Below are positions 44,290-57,935 of a stretch of DNA of 64,000 nucleotides, piece by piece; the first letter of the stretch is position 1; every line of letters starts with the position of its first letter. Both the position numbers and the translations under genes were made by a program. The notes below the pieces were generated by a model that saw only the letters and a list, made by a program, of their open reading frames with translations, made no database searches and was not told the origin of the DNA. Source of the stretch: Dipteris shenzhenensis (taxonomy: Eukaryota; Polypodiophyta; Polypodiopsida; Gleicheniales); NCBI GenBank assembly GCA_047967505.1, contig CM106540.1, one strand, 5' to 3'.

Positions 44290-47200
44290 GTGCCATTGTT
44301 GTGGCCGCAGTTTCGGCGTCCAATGAGTTCAATAAAAGCTTACAGGTGATAAATGCTTCCTCTAGAACGAGGATGACATCTTTCAAAGCTGCCATCGTCG
44401 ACCCGTTCTCGTTGCCGGATGGAGATTGTAGAGGGATCATGGTATCAAAGACCGAAATGCAGTCACTTGCAGCCGATGAAAGGATCGACGGTCATCCGAG
44501 TTGTCTGGATCAAATGAATGACGAGACCGGTTCGCCGGATACTAGTTTCACAATTAGGTAGAGAAGCCGAAAACGCAATTTTTGTATGTAAAGTCACTTT
44601 TTAAATCATCCAGGGTGATTTTGGGCAGCTAAGGAAACCACGTTTTTTTGCGGGAGCTAGAACCTGCATACAAAACCTTGCATACGATTATATCCATAGG
44701 ATGTCAGTTTCATAGGCCAGTACTCCCAAATGTATCTTAGCCAACGAACTAAGCTCACACGTGATATCTTTGACAACCTCAATGTCCTGAGAAGACTTTG
44801 GTGGTATCCATCCCGTATCCTGCAGTTAGACGAACGTTATGCACGTGAGCAACATTGTCATTTCCCAGTTGAGACGGTGAAAAAACAGAGTGGGGTTATT
44901 GTTGGCTGGATGGTACTTTACTGTCATGGAGTTGGTAGAGTTTTGGAACGGACTAGGGGGGACCATTGCATGAGCTTGAATTGATGCGTTGTTGCGTTAC
45001 AGAGCTTCATGAGTCAGAATGCCATTATACATGAGTTTACAAGACGTAGTTGGAGTATTGCAACTCTCGGTGGTTTGTGCTAAACGCTAAACGTTGTTGC
45101 CTAACATATATATCTTTCATTCTTCTAAATTCTGATGTTTCTCCGTTTGGGACTGCAGGAGTTTCGTTTCAACTGTTCGGGTGAAAGATTTCTCGAAATG
45201 CTGGCCTTTTCGGCGGAGTATCTTAGAAAGATGTTCAAGTATTGGAATGAAACCCCAGTTGCCACCGTTTGATCCTCCTCCAAAAAAAGGCTGGGTCGAT
45301 GTGGAAGAAAATGTATGGCAAGAACCAGCTTCTACAAATGATACGTGTGAGAAGGTCACCTCAAAAGACACAGAATATATGGCACAATACCTATTGGAAA
45401 AAACCAGCAAACAAAAACTAGCAAGCAATGGCAGCTCCACGTTAACAATACCTCCTGTGGAGGCTTCTGACAAAATTGTGTCTGCAGGCCAGCAGGTTGG
45501 TGGTGATAATGTTGCAGTTCAGCTAGAAGAGAAACAATCAGAGGAAACGTGGTTAGAAGGTGTTGAGAAGACGAGTCAGCCGTCTGCAGTGGCAGAACTA
45601 TGTGCAGTTTCTGAGGGATTATGTGATGGAAAAGAGAAGACAACAGACGATGATAATGAAACACATGCAGAGGAGAAAGCAGATGATGATGTTGACGTGA
45701 AAAAAGGAACAACAAATCCTACTGATTCTCATGCAAATAGAATAGAGATGCTTGTTCAACGCCAAAGAGTTGGAGCAGATGCTTCTATTGAGGTGGAAAC
45801 CCCTTGCTTTGAAATTGACAGCATGGACACGAAACAAAAGGACCTGCCCAATTCAGAAACAGGCTCCATTCAAGCTGTTGAAGGAGGCTACACTTTCCCG
45901 TCTGACAGTATAACAGAGATTGAAGGGCAACCACACAAAATCAAGTGCAGATTGTTTTCTGAGAACTGTTCAACGCATGTCCAAGTCCAGGAGCTGGAAA
46001 GTATCCTGAATGTGGAGCCTCCAGAGGTTTCTGCATTTGTAAAACCATGCCAATATGAAAATCCAACATTAGTCGGCTTGGGACAGAAAGCATCAAATGT
46101 TACTCCTCCACAAGTTGTTGAGCATGGATTGATGGTTCAGCAGAGCAGAGTTGAATTAGGTAAGATTGGTGAGGAATTTGGGGCTACAAATGCTGAGGCT
46201 CTGGTACCTCAAGTTTGCCCTGTGTGTCTAAGCTTCACTTCTACTTCTAACACGGCACTGAATGCACATATCGATCATTGCCTGGAAACAGTTCTTCCAG
46301 GTGAAAAGACCCAAGCCAGGCTGCCAAAGAACAGGATTAAGGCCAGGAAGATGCGTTCTATGGTGGACATCTGTGCTGTTGCACCTGCTCGAACCCTGGA
46401 AGATTTGGAGTTAAGTTCTCAACTTTGGGCTCTAAACAAAGAGATGTCTGCAAAACATGCTTCTTGCTCTCTAGGCTGGGAAGACAGTTTAATCCGGAGA
46501 CAGCCTAGAACTCGCTTGTACCGTGAGCCAGCTAGGAATTGGAAAGGAAACAGCAAATTGGAAGGGCAAAATAGAATGCAACAAACCTTATCTTTTTTAG
46601 AGCAGAATCAGCCTGAAAAAGCACGAATGAAATATCCCGGCACAAAATCTGCTCCAAGGCATGCAAAGCTTGGGGTTTCAAGCAGTCCAAGTATGAATCT
46701 TTCCAGTAACATCGACTATGAGGTATGGCTTCAAACTTGGTAGCTCTGGGGTACAGTCAGTGTGGGACGTTAATGTATATTGCTCTACCAGATGTGGACC
46801 TTTGGTGCACATCTTATTCTTTGTAGAATTGGAAATTTTGCAGTTTCATGCGCTTTGAAGTTCTAGTTCATTACTTTTAATTTCAGATACTCAAGCTGTA
46901 TAGCCATTCTTAATCTTTGCTTATCATTCAGCACAACCACTTATCATTAAGCTACCATATGGGCTACCTTTCCGCCCCCTCCCCCCCAAAATAAATAAAT
47001 AAATAAATACTTATAGGGCCAGTTTTTTCCCTGTCAGAGATTCGTAAAACATTGAAATTGACGTTTTGAGATCAAGGGAAAGCTTTTTGAAGTGTCGTGA
47101 CCTTCTCCTTCCATTGTCCTCAAAGCTTGAGACCTATTCCTTTGTAGAGGAAAGAGCCTTAGTTGAACCACTGTCCATTATCTTTGCTTCTCTTGTCATC

Positions 47201-50200
47201 ATTTTTGGCAGTACATCATTTTGTACCATGTCTTCATGTTGTCCTCATTTTTGTTCTCATCCTCGTTCTCATCGTTGGAGAAGGATGGCAAATCCTGCAG
47301 CAGCTAAAGCGGCAAGTATTAAGTGATGGAGAGGCTGTGAGGATGGCAGACAAGATGATGGCAAAGGGGGTGCGTTGGAGAGCATAGGTTTTGAACTAGT
47401 CGGGTATCAGGAGAACACCTCCGGCATGCGTTAAGCAGAGAGTGGCAGTGGCAAAGTGGAATGAGAGGCCAGAAAGTGTTCGCCCTCTTGGACTGCTGGA
47501 TGGTTGCGTAAGTTGTCAGGAGGATCAGGAATGGGAGTCATGGTGTATGGAAGGCCATCGGCCTAATTCATGTCAGCTGTTGATTTTTGTAGAAATATAA
47601 AGCTCGTGGCATGTTTGATAGTACCGATTGGGCCCAAAAATAATGGAAACTAGCATTGATATGTCTGTGTCCCAATTTAGAGGCTTTCAAGCTCTCAAAG
47701 CAAAATGCAACCCACATCACCCAAAATGCAACCCTCACATATTGCACATTCTTGTGTATGTTGTTGAGGCATTTGACCATGTGCAATCTTCTCACACTAT
47801 CAGAATCGTTTGTGACAACAAGAGTTTAATTTGATTGGCAAATTGTTAGCTTTATCATAGCAGCTCCATCTAATTGATGTTCAGCATCTTTTTTCATCAG
47901 AGAGAGGGTGCAGGTTAGACATTTTAAAATGGTTTTTGGCCTTCAAGTGAGTGGATATTGATATTTGCACTACATTTCTTACATGAACTTAGAAGCTATG
48001 TAACCATTTAAGGTGACATTTGAAGGATAAGGACATGTCATTGTATGTCATTCCAGGATAATTTTGCGTTTGGAGTGCATTTTTAATTATTTTCAGATGC
48101 AATGCTTAGCTGATGAATCGATGGCTGCCTGTAATGCCTCTTAATTCAGCAAGCATGTACTATCCTCCACTGTTATATTTCTGCTGCCATGATGATTTTC
48201 AGCCATACTTCTGGATATTTAAGGATCTGAAAGTCTCTGTTTAAAATCACACCAAATCCCTCTGGAAAAGTCACGCATGAAGGTGAGCCTGTTTTGCTCC
48301 ACTACCAGTAATGGACCTGCAATATCTTTGTACCGTTTCTCACGCGTGGCTCTTTCCCCATCTTGTTCATTTACCCAGACTGTACGCCTCATACACGTAT
48401 GTTCATATAAGTGTTGTCTAGGTACGTCAGAGTCCACAGCCTTCTTATTCTTTGTGACAACCAGAGTTGTATTGCAGTGGCAAGGTATCTAGTAACAAGT
48501 ACCTCATACACTTATGTTCATATAAGTGTTGTCTAGGTACGGGAGCGTCCACAGCCTTCTCATTCTTTGTGACAACTAGAGTTGTATTGCAGTGGCAAAG
48601 GTATTAACACCAAGCACATTTCTGTTTAACATCGTTTTATCAAGAGAAGGTGGATGGTGGACAATTTGACATGGTTTATTGTCTTATTAATCATTCTCAT
48701 GAAGGCTCGTTCACAAGAGGCAATCCTCTAAACATAGAGGCCATGGGTCTCATAGACATTGTAGTCAAGAAAGAGGGCATTTGAAGGATAATGATTACAT
48801 GTCATGCATCTCATTCTGGACAGCTTGCATTCCATCATTTGTAGATGTAGTGCTTAGCTGATGGCTGGCACATTCGTTCTCTTCAGACATAGTCGCAGCA
48901 CCAATGGCCCATCTTCCCTCCATAACAGCATGGTCTTACTGTCCTGGACTTCCTCTCGAAGCCTTGAGCTATGCTTCTAAAAATAAAGCTTTGATTTGAA
49001 GACCTTGAGATGGTGCCATGAAAGAATAATCTTCCTCTAGCAAGAGCCTTGTGAGGGCTGCTCATATTTTGACCATCATGGATGTCTCCTTCCAATTGTC
49101 AAGAGATGCATTCTTTGAAACAGAAACGTTTCAAGACTTGCAGCATGTTTTAAACGTCTCTCTTCCAAAGAAACGTTTGCGTGCCAGCATGGATCTTGCT
49201 GCATTTTTTGGATTTAAACGCTGATTTCAAGTCATTGAACACCTATATTTCTCTTTGGATTTCATGGCAACATGTGTAGACAACAAGCAATAGAACATGT
49301 GTTTTATATTTCTATGCATTTTATGCCATTATGTAATGCTGTATAATTAAGAATTCTACGTTTAGCATCATTTGAATGTGCCATATAGATGTGGGACATG
49401 TTATATAGGTTTTTGGGCCCAGAAAGTACAAACTCACATGCCACAACTTTTCTAGTTTTTCAAAGCGTTTTGAAATGTTTCTAGTGACTATATGCTCTCC
49501 ATGTTTCTATGTTTTGAAACGTTTCTAATGACTATATGCTCCCCATGTCATAGCTTGTGATTGAAGTTGAGCGTCATCGGAGTCGAGTACTTAGCCTTTA
49601 TTTTTTTTCCAATGGGTAGAAGCTGCCAACAATGTTTGTAAGACTAGCTTTCCTTTGACTTTCCTCCTTTGCACCTTAAGCCAATATAATTGGTTCTTGA
49701 GATCCAACTGTGGTTCTTTTACAACTTGTGGATATGTTATGGATACTTTTGAAGTATTTCCCAAAATCCTTAGTAGACTTGCCTTTTCATACATATTGCT
49801 TTTGATTGATAAGGTATCTTTTTGTTCCAATCAACTAGCTTGTGCAATCTATATGGCCTCTTCTTTGGTGGATGTGTTGTGGATTTTAAACTTCTTCTAA
49901 AGTGTTTTCCATGCATCCTTAATAGACTTACCATTAATTTTGTTTATAGAAACATTGCTTTTGACCAACAAGGGATGCAAACATAGGAGATGAGTGAAGA
50001 TTCAAAGCTTAAGTTCAAGGATTAAGCAAATATTGCTCTCCCTTGACCAAATTCCTAAAGTAAAACAAGAAGAATTTCAGCTGGCCTATTACTTGAAATG
50101 AACGTGCAAGCATGTGCTATCTACAATATATTCTAATAAGTCGTTTATGATTGAGACAGATGCTGGTGATTGTGTACCGAATACGGATTCTCTGAGTAAA

Positions 50201-53200
50201 AGGACCTTATATGAAGACTTATAATAGTCCATGCTGCTCATCTATTACAATGAAGATTTATGACGTAGCTACACCAACCTTTATAGGATGAAAGTGATGC
50301 TGGAGCATGCAATCATCTCACAATATTATTGCACAAAGAGAGCCACGTATGTAGGAAGGTGGGGAATCACCATGGTTATAACATGTCATGCTCTGACTGG
50401 GTATAACAGCCCTGGTGACCCTTGGGTAACGGTGTGACTTTTGGTTGTCCATCGTGTGACCCTTTTTTATGATGATGATTCAGCTCTACACCTCTTAAAT
50501 ACCTGCGAGTTACCCTCCAAATGATAGTCTCCACTTCAATGCCTTTTGGAGTACCCTATGTAAGTTGACACTCATCCAAGACTCTGATTTGGACTCTGGC
50601 TTCTTTTTTATACTCTTAGCTCACCCTTAAACACAAGCTCATCTGATTTTATTGAAACAACAGTTGACCTTTGAGCTGAAATTTGGCTTCAAGTTGAAGT
50701 TACTCCAAGTACATTTAAGCTATAAATGAGCTAGCTCACATACTTCGTAACAATTCAAGGATATTTCTAGGACCATTTGTTCAACATCAGCAATGCTAAC
50801 ACTTAAAGACTGCATGTCTGCTTCATCCTCTATGGCCTTCAAATATTTTTTGGGAAAGTGTATCAAATGCTTCCTCTCATAGAATTGCCCCGACAAAAAG
50901 AGAACATGATGGTTCAGCCAAAATCCACACAGACTAGATTTCTTTGTCGTTGCAGGTACATTACAGCTTCCATGAAGCTGAAAGACTTGAGTTTTGACCA
51001 CCTCGAACCAGGCGCAAGTGGAAAACACTCAATTTCCTGTACATTTCGGATTTAATGTTGCATGATGCAGCTGCTCTAAAGTTTCTCACACTTGTAGTCT
51101 CATTTGTGTGCGAGATGGAGAACATGCAAGTTTTCTTCAAATTCTGATGTAGCGCCTTTGGGGGAATTAATGCAGTCGTCAACTTTCCTTAGCTATGCTT
51201 GTTTACACATGTGGATGAAAATTCTGATTTTTTAAAACTCGAGCCTCCAAGATGTAATGTACGTAGTCATATGGCCAATAAATGTTTACGGTAGGCAGTG
51301 TGCGGCTGTTGTGCCACAGAGTCACTCCTGTACTGAGTGTAAAGTACAGCAATTAGTGCCAATTTCTTTGGGCTGTATGGGCTGTATGCCTTACAATTTT
51401 CAATTGATTTCTGTCATTGGCTTGTTGTAGTTCTGCTATAGCAACCGCTATAGATCACCTGAAGGTGCATGCTTATGAAAATCTGATGCTCAGCTTTCTA
51501 GGGTGTCTTGGATGTATGTCAGGTGAGATACACTGGAGGTTTACCTGTTTTTCTGAATCTGTAGCCCTGGAATGACCCACTCTTCTTGTGATTCTTGCCT
51601 CTTGGAAGTTGCTGTCCAGCAAGGTTTTTCGGATAACACTGCCCAAAATGCTGAAATTTCATATGGGTAAAAGTTTCCAGGGTTTCTAGGGTCTCCTCAG
51701 TGGACTTCCAGTGGGGATTCTCTGGTTTTGGTGTTGTTTCATGCTCTAACAGGCAGTATCAAATCTAAACCCTAGGCCACTTCGAGCGCAAGTGTTGGAG
51801 GCAAGAGCATTACAAAAGGGAAAATTGCATAACTGATCAAAGTTCAGTCTATAGAATAGCATTTTGACCTGAGCTCGTTGTAAGGATGCATCATATGATG
51901 GCACACGGTAGAAGTTCCATATGGTCAGCCCTAAAGGTAATAAAATACATATGTATGTTACATGAGAGTTGTTTGAAAAGGTTAGCCATCGGTATGCTAC
52001 TACGTATGAAAGTCATGAGATTCATGCATCCACATGTAGTGATGCAAATATCTGCGAAGTTGGGCCTTGTCCTCATGATGGAAACAAATAAACCTGCTCC
52101 TATTTTGAATGTAATGTGTGCTATAGTATGCATTCTGATGAACCATAACTTGGAAAGAAAATAATGATTTTTTCAACGAGGCTAGGCAAACCATCACTTT
52201 GTTTTCTACAAAAGGAATGAAAGAGAAAGATGGTATAAAGCAAAAAAACGGGCGATGTTCTTCTATCAATAAGATGAGAGTGTGCTTTTAGTTGGATAGT
52301 GGCAACTTGAAATATATTCTTTGCAAAGGGTGTCTAATGGATGGAAGGCTCTTTAGCCCTAAAAATAAAAAGAAACCAACGTGCCAAATATATTTTTGGT
52401 TTGAGGGAAAATTTGCACGTTCCAGTCCTCTAGTTCATGTAGGCCACACTTAAAATAAACACACTTGCAACAATCACACCTTTAGATTTAAGATTCCTAG
52501 GTAGCCTTTGATAAGGGAAGTCGATGCCATGCGACTAGCATTGTAGGTATCTTCCGGTTTTGAACTTAGCATTTCTCTCCCTTGTCTAGGATGTTTACCG
52601 GTTTGTACTAACATTGTCCCCCATCTCTTGTAACATAACAATACCGTCAATCAATGAATCAGTAGTTTGCAAAAATCTTTTCACCAACCAAACATGAAAC
52701 ACTGGAAGTACCTTGCAACTTTTTGGTAATTCCAACCTATATGCCACCTTGACTAATTCAGAATTGTCACAGCCCACGGTATGGGTGATAACGTCATTTC
52801 TTGCAGTCAAGGACTTAGTGTATGAAGGAAACCCTGAGAAAAACTCTCTCCTTCATCATATTCTCTTAAACTTCTATTTTCATCTGTGTAAGTGTTAGCC
52901 TTGTCCATGGCTTGATGATGTTTGCTTATCAGTCTGACATGGCACATATTTTGTTCACAAACCGCTAATCAAAAACCCTTGCTTCCACCAACATCTCATC
53001 TATCATTTTTGTTTACTTAGAGAGGTACCTGAAGGGATGACTTTATAGATTTGTCTTTTATTTTATTGAGTGGATGTTTGCAAGGATAAAGAACAGTCAT
53101 CATCATATTCGTAGAGTTGATCCTTCACACCTACGTATGCTGAAGACATGACAATATTGGTAGGAGACTTCTGGTAAGATGTTGAAAAAAAACTTTAGAG

Positions 53201-56200
53201 AACTTGAACCTACTTGCAGGTTCCAGTCCAATAAACCTCATTGCAGTGTCTCATTGGCTAGCCCTAATGCTCATGCAAAAGTAAATGATTTTTTATTGTT
53301 TTTAAGGAGAGGCTTGGAACGTGTGCAAGAGGTCCTAGATAACTATTTTTGGTAGGAGACGCTAGGAACACATGCAAGAGTTCCTAGATGATTGTCACTG
53401 GCGGAAATTTGCAGGAACAGGACGTTGAGTATATGTTAGAGAAAGCAGACAGCTTTTTTACTTCATTTTGTAATGATGGATTTTTCTGAAATGTAATATT
53501 CACATATTTGTGTTCCTCTTTCTTATTAAATTCCCTTGGCTAGAATGCAAGCTTTCCATTGTTGCACTAGAACTGCAGGATGCCTTATATTGCATCAGCA
53601 GGTGAAGTTTGTAATCATGTGAGAAACTAACAAGTGTGCAAGCGAATGCTTTCTTTGGAGACGCCTCTCACAAAGCTACTGTTAATGTGTGCAGTTAGAA
53701 TTGTACAGAGATCAGCAACCCCTTGGGGAGGGACCTGGTCTTCCTGGGCCTTTGAGGTCTAAACTCTCTATGCATACTGGAAGATTGGGAATAAGGAGAC
53801 AAAATAAAGTTTTGCAGAATCCAGAAGTTTTGCAGGTTGCAGAAAGTTCAAAGTCATTGGCAAAGCCACGAGTAGATTCTTTTGTGCATAGAAGTGTGGG
53901 AAAGCCTGACGCCTCACAGACTGGGAACAATTTTGCTTGCTCCAGTCCTGCTGAAATGTTATCTTGTATATCTGCAAAACATGGGTCTGCTACATTCTCC
54001 TCGTGTTTGCAATCTGCTTCAGAAAGGGCAATCCAGAATGTCTACTGTCCCACTGAAATGTCTTCTGATAAGGTTTCTAATCACTGTGGCACTGCACCAC
54101 CTCAGCAATGTGAATCAGCAGTTGCAAAGGACAAGATGGCTGTGTTTGCTGTCGCAGATCAAACTCGTGACTCCTTGCAGTGTCTTGATCAAAATGAAGG
54201 GGTGAGATTCACAAAGAAAAGAAAGAAAAAGAAAAGTATTGTCTCAAAGAGTCGAGAAGCTGTTTCTCTCCTGGATCAGGATCCTGCGGGTCACAGTTGG
54301 TCAGGAATTGCAAATTGCCATGGTATTATTCCAGTGGATACAAGTGCAGAAGAGGCAAACAGGTTACTTCAAGGTCTTGGAAGCTCCATGGAGTTTCCTC
54401 AAGGCCAGCAATCTGGATTTCTGGTATCCAAGAAACGAGAATTTGGTGAATATATCATAAGTGAATCGGGACGAACTAATAATAAGCATTACAAGATGAC
54501 AGATGTTTCGAAGTCGGTGGACACGGTAATGGACAAACAACAAATCAAAGCAGTTTTTCTAGATGGGAAGGTTATTTCTGAACCTCCAAAGACCTGGAAA
54601 CCCAGTCAAATAGATCTAGACATTATAGTGACAAGGGCCGCTGATAACACAGGTGACGAGGAAATTGCAACTGAGGACCACTTTGAACGGCCAGTAAAGT
54701 ACAAGAAAGTAGCACCCAAGACCAGAAGCATTGCAAACATAGCAACTGTTCTTGAACACACGGAGGGTGAACCGATGTTTCACAATGCATGCAAAGAATT
54801 AAGTAGTAAGAAGAGAGCACAGATTGATAGTTGGCAAGATATAGCTTCAGATCAACAAGTTTATATGAAGTCAGATTCTGTCAGTGCTTCCATTACTCAT
54901 CAAGCCAAGATTCTGAAGTGCAAGCATCCTGTAACTATGAAGAGGAAAACACTGGGAGAGGGTTCCGATAAAACTGAACATGTAGATTATGGGAAAGTGC
55001 ATCTTCCTTCCTGCAATCTAGACATTCATCCTGTGACACAACAGTCTCCCGAAGGCAGTTCAGTAGGGTCAGATGGGGCTCTTGTTGAACATATTCTCCA
55101 AGTTGGAGTAGGCTTTGATAATACTGATGCTGCTAGCCTAACAAAAGACATGCCTCAGTATGGCTTTCTTATGGAGAGAGATTTGGAGAAGACTACTGAA
55201 GAATTCAGGCTACCAACAATCAGCAAGGTGCATACTCCAAACGTTGCTCCTAAGAATCTGAATGATCAAGCAAAATGCACAGGTTCAATGATATGCATGC
55301 AGAAGTTGAATGTGGACACAGAGAAACTGGATAAACTAGGCCAGGTGCACGAAAGCGAAGCAAATCCAGTAAGTGCTGTCCATATCAGAGCTGCAAATTG
55401 CACAATTAGCTCTCGTGCTTTTAATAAAGTCCTTACTGACTTGCAGCAGGATTTACCCAACGTGACAGAATTTCATAGAGGAAGACTCAATTCTGTCTCC
55501 TTGGATAAAGAAGCAGTGAGAACTAGCCGAACTTCATCTGCTGTCTCTCTATCTGACACTCCACCACGCCAATCCTTAACTCGTCCTCCTACCAGCAGCG
55601 TTCTGACCACTAAAAGTAGTAATTCGGCAGCCATTACTGATATATGTGTTAAAGATGCTGATGATCACTATCAGTTTCAGTCCTCATCTGTATGCCATGA
55701 AGCTGGTTTATTGAATGAATTATCATGTTTCCAGTCTGTTGACAGTATTAAGACTACTCATATTTCATATACTTGCACAGCTGATATAGAATTACCTGAT
55801 TGTGTAGACCCTGCTGTTAGGTTAAACAATTGTTTTTCTTCAGCTGTTGCCTCTTCAGCTGCAGCATCTCCACTCAGGATGAGCAATCAATGTCCAGAGG
55901 AAACATTGGATTCAAGAAGAGCAGAATGTTCAGATATATCAAAGGTAGAACTTCAAATGAAGCGAGCTACCCCACAGGTTTCTGTTTTAAGAACAGATTT
56001 TGGTGACGGGAAGATCATGGGTGATCAACAGTTAGAAAACACACGAGAAGCTGTGAGTGCTGCAAGGGCAGGCCATGTATTTTTGGCAAACAGAACTGTG
56101 CAGACTCCTGGCAAATCGGGTGTAAGTGGTGGCTTGCAGGAAATACCACGGGCTGCACAGGTTGCTCATGGCAATGTTTATGGAAATGATCTAACTATGA

Positions 56201-57935
56201 GGGTTCAGGGTGTGAAAGATAGTGTGGGTTCTGGAGTTTCTACATCCTGCTTGAGTGCAATGATTTCAGGCCCAGCATCACTAGGAGCTTCACTTCATGA
56301 GGCTGGTGCTCCTTGTCATAGCCAAAGGCTTAACATGACCAACCAAAAATCGTCATTTCAGTCAGATTTGCTTATTGACTTAGCCAGGACTGCAGCTGAT
56401 GGCTCCACAGACACCATGGGAGTAAGAGACACCCTGCCACACATGTTTGCTGTAGGAAATGCTGCCAGTAATAAGAAGCAGCAGAATGCATTCAGCACAT
56501 CTACATTGAGTCGACTACAAACTCCCCATGAACAAATCAATCTGATGCCATTGCAAACAAATGACAGCATTTATTGTTCAGAGATAGGTGGACGGTCAGC
56601 TGAGTCAAAGACTCTGCAATCTGCAATGCAGATGGTGACTGCAAACACCTCCACAACCACTGCTAGACATGCCAACCTAATGCCCGGTAATTTCAATGGA
56701 TCTGGTCAGCTTCTAATGTTGCCATCGAGTCAACCAATTCGTGGACAGTTTCCTTCTACAGGGATAAGTGGAGGGCAAGAGAACTTGGAAGTAGCATCGA
56801 GACTGAATGGTTATAGTAGTATTGACTATCCTGGAGAACAAGGTGTGGTACACATTTTTGGTAATCCTGTTTTCAAGTTAATGGGCAAGAATGTCATGGT
56901 CACTAATCAAGATTTCAAATCCTTTGGCATGGGGAACCCTGTAGCTGAGAATGGAAGACAAGGCTTTCACCCAGGAGGTTCTGGTCGCCATCTTGATCGT
57001 ATGGGAGCTGCCAGAGATCTTGGTACGCTGCAGGATACTCGCAGTCAATTTCCACATCCTTTTCTTGAAGATCCTATCTTCATGAGTCAGTCTGTGTTTT
57101 CTTCTTCGCAAGCCGGGGCTTGGCAAGGAGACTTGTGCAAGCCACAGAATCACCCAGTGAGGAATGATACTGTTGAACACAGTCTGCCATTACCTTTGTT
57201 TGGCGGTTTGGAACATTGTGGATACAGAGAACCTACTGTGCCAAAGCCTTCGATCTCCATGGCTGTCTTAGGGGAAAGCTTAAGGACTAGTTCAGGTGCA
57301 GGTGTGCAATTGAAAAGGCAGGCAGTTGCACATGCCGTTGACAAAGCACCTGCTGACATTATTGTAATTGATGATTCTTTGCCAAGCAGTGGGACTGTTT
57401 TGCCTGCTATCCTGTCTAGGGGTGGTCGCACATTTACACGCCAAAATGGCAGGCCTTGGTCAGCCAATCCTTTTTCGCAGTCTCTAACTGAGCCACAATT
57501 GCACAGTCAAGCTCCAGCAATTCTTTGCAGGCAAGACAATGTTGCCTCAACTGGTTTCTTAGCCGACATTCACAAGCTGACAGTAACTGGGTCTAATAAC
57601 TTTCACGTTAGCAATCATCGGTCAGGGACCTTGTCTGATATCGTCCAGAGTTCAGACAGGAGCAAAGACAGGTGTGTTAATAGGGTACCTTTTCTCCCAG
57701 TTACCTTTTGATGTTTTGTAGAGAAACCAAAAAGCTCTTTGAAATTCTAGAAATGGGTTTAAAATTGCAAAGGAGACAGCATGTCACATTCAAATGTCTC
57801 AAATTTTACTTTCTTGACGATTTTGAGTTTCTTTCCCCTAGTTTGCAATCAGTTAAAACTTCATTACTATACCTTGTTTTGTGAAACAGGTTGTGGAGCA
57901 CACTGCCTGGGCCATTGCAGCAAAAGCCAATTTGA
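44286..57935 (+). CDS. Large plant-specific protein with UBZ-like zinc finger, HAPLESS 8-like
   Basis: Modelled exons are 44286-44557, 45159-46722, 53695-57671 and 57890-57935 (1952 aa). Without the last splice the frame ends at 57711 (1950 aa). Junction 1 joins in phase to give a block ending FTIR (residues 88-91) followed by SFVSTVRVKDFSKCWPF and LPPFDPPP. This matches the N-terminal F-S-I-R-[DE]-Y ... K-x-x-W-P-F block I know from plant HAP8-like proteins. Residues 444-465 form a C2HC finger (C444, C447, H461, C465), like Rad18-type ubiquitin-binding fingers, followed by KNRIKARKMRSMVDI. Further on are a basic cluster (KKRKKKK, about 786-792), the family's FKLMGKNVMV block (about 1672-1681) and a SUMO-interacting-type IIVIDDS (1834-1840). 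Much of the rest is Ser-rich and probably disordered. Known: HAP8 was named from a pollen-transmission mutant; biochemical role is unclear. Inferred: nuclear ubiquitin/SUMO-linked function. It is much longer than the flowering-plant proteins I recall. Confidence 0.7.
48387..48610. repeat. 115-bp tandem duplication in intron 2
   Basis: Unit 1 (48387-48501) and unit 2 (48502 to about 48610) share ttcatataagtgttgtctag, ccacagccttct and agagttgtattgcagtggca with few substitutions. Confidence 0.88.
49590..49980 (-). repeat. Diverged direct duplication, possibly copia gag-derived
   Basis: Two stretches (about 49725-49820 and 49868-49975) resemble each other: tggatatgttatggat/tggatgtgttgtggat, atccttagtagactt/atccttaatagactt and cattgcttttga. 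On the minus strand they read KSNVSINKINGKSIKDAWKTL and KSNMYEKASLLRILG-like, vaguely like the copia gag KEAWDxL region. Stops interrupt. The element origin is uncertain. Confidence 0.3.
52500..52810 (-). mobile_element. Chromovirus integrase C-terminus and chromodomain remnant in intron 2
   Basis: The minus strand reads VAYRLELPKSCKVLPVFHV (GPY/F module of Ty3/gypsy integrase). Then, in a shifted frame, it gives VNILDKGEKC, a stop, and RKIPTMLVAWHRLPLSKAT-stop, which fits the ILD...V-x-W-x-x-L-P...ATW pattern of a chromodomain whose final Trp codon has become TAG. No LTR or upstream pol is seen. It is an antisense fossil fragment in the host gene's intron. Confidence 0.65.

Larger units (their letters stand above)
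46723..53694 (+). other. Intron 2 of the HAP8-like gene, about 6.97 kb
   Basis: It begins GTATGG after GAG (46722) and ends TGTGTGCAG (53694). Both flanking exons are in phase 0, so skipping intermediate sequence keeps the frame. It contains an antisense chromovirus tail (about 52500-52810), the 115-bp duplication at 48387-48610, a diverged duplication (around 48012-48125 and 48777-48870), a 44-bp repeat near 49467-49550, a duplicated stretch near 49725-49975 and another near 53310-53390. A small internal exon cannot be excluded: a good acceptor (ttgtcgttgcag) lies near 50955. No retained ORF there is convincing. Confidence 0.6.

Noticed and set aside
45117-45837. Minus-strand frames of up to 119 codons opposite the HAP8-like exon 2
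   Set aside because: They are shadows of the real plus-strand coding exon.
50858-51055. Possible internal exon of the HAP8-like gene after a good acceptor (ttgtcgttgcag near 50955)
   Set aside because: The following open stretch has no family motif and no clear donor in matching phase, and the exon 2/exon 3 phases already fit without it.
52595-52810. Host gene exon in intron 2
   Set aside because: The minus-strand frame is the GPY/F module of a Ty3/gypsy integrase, not a host exon.
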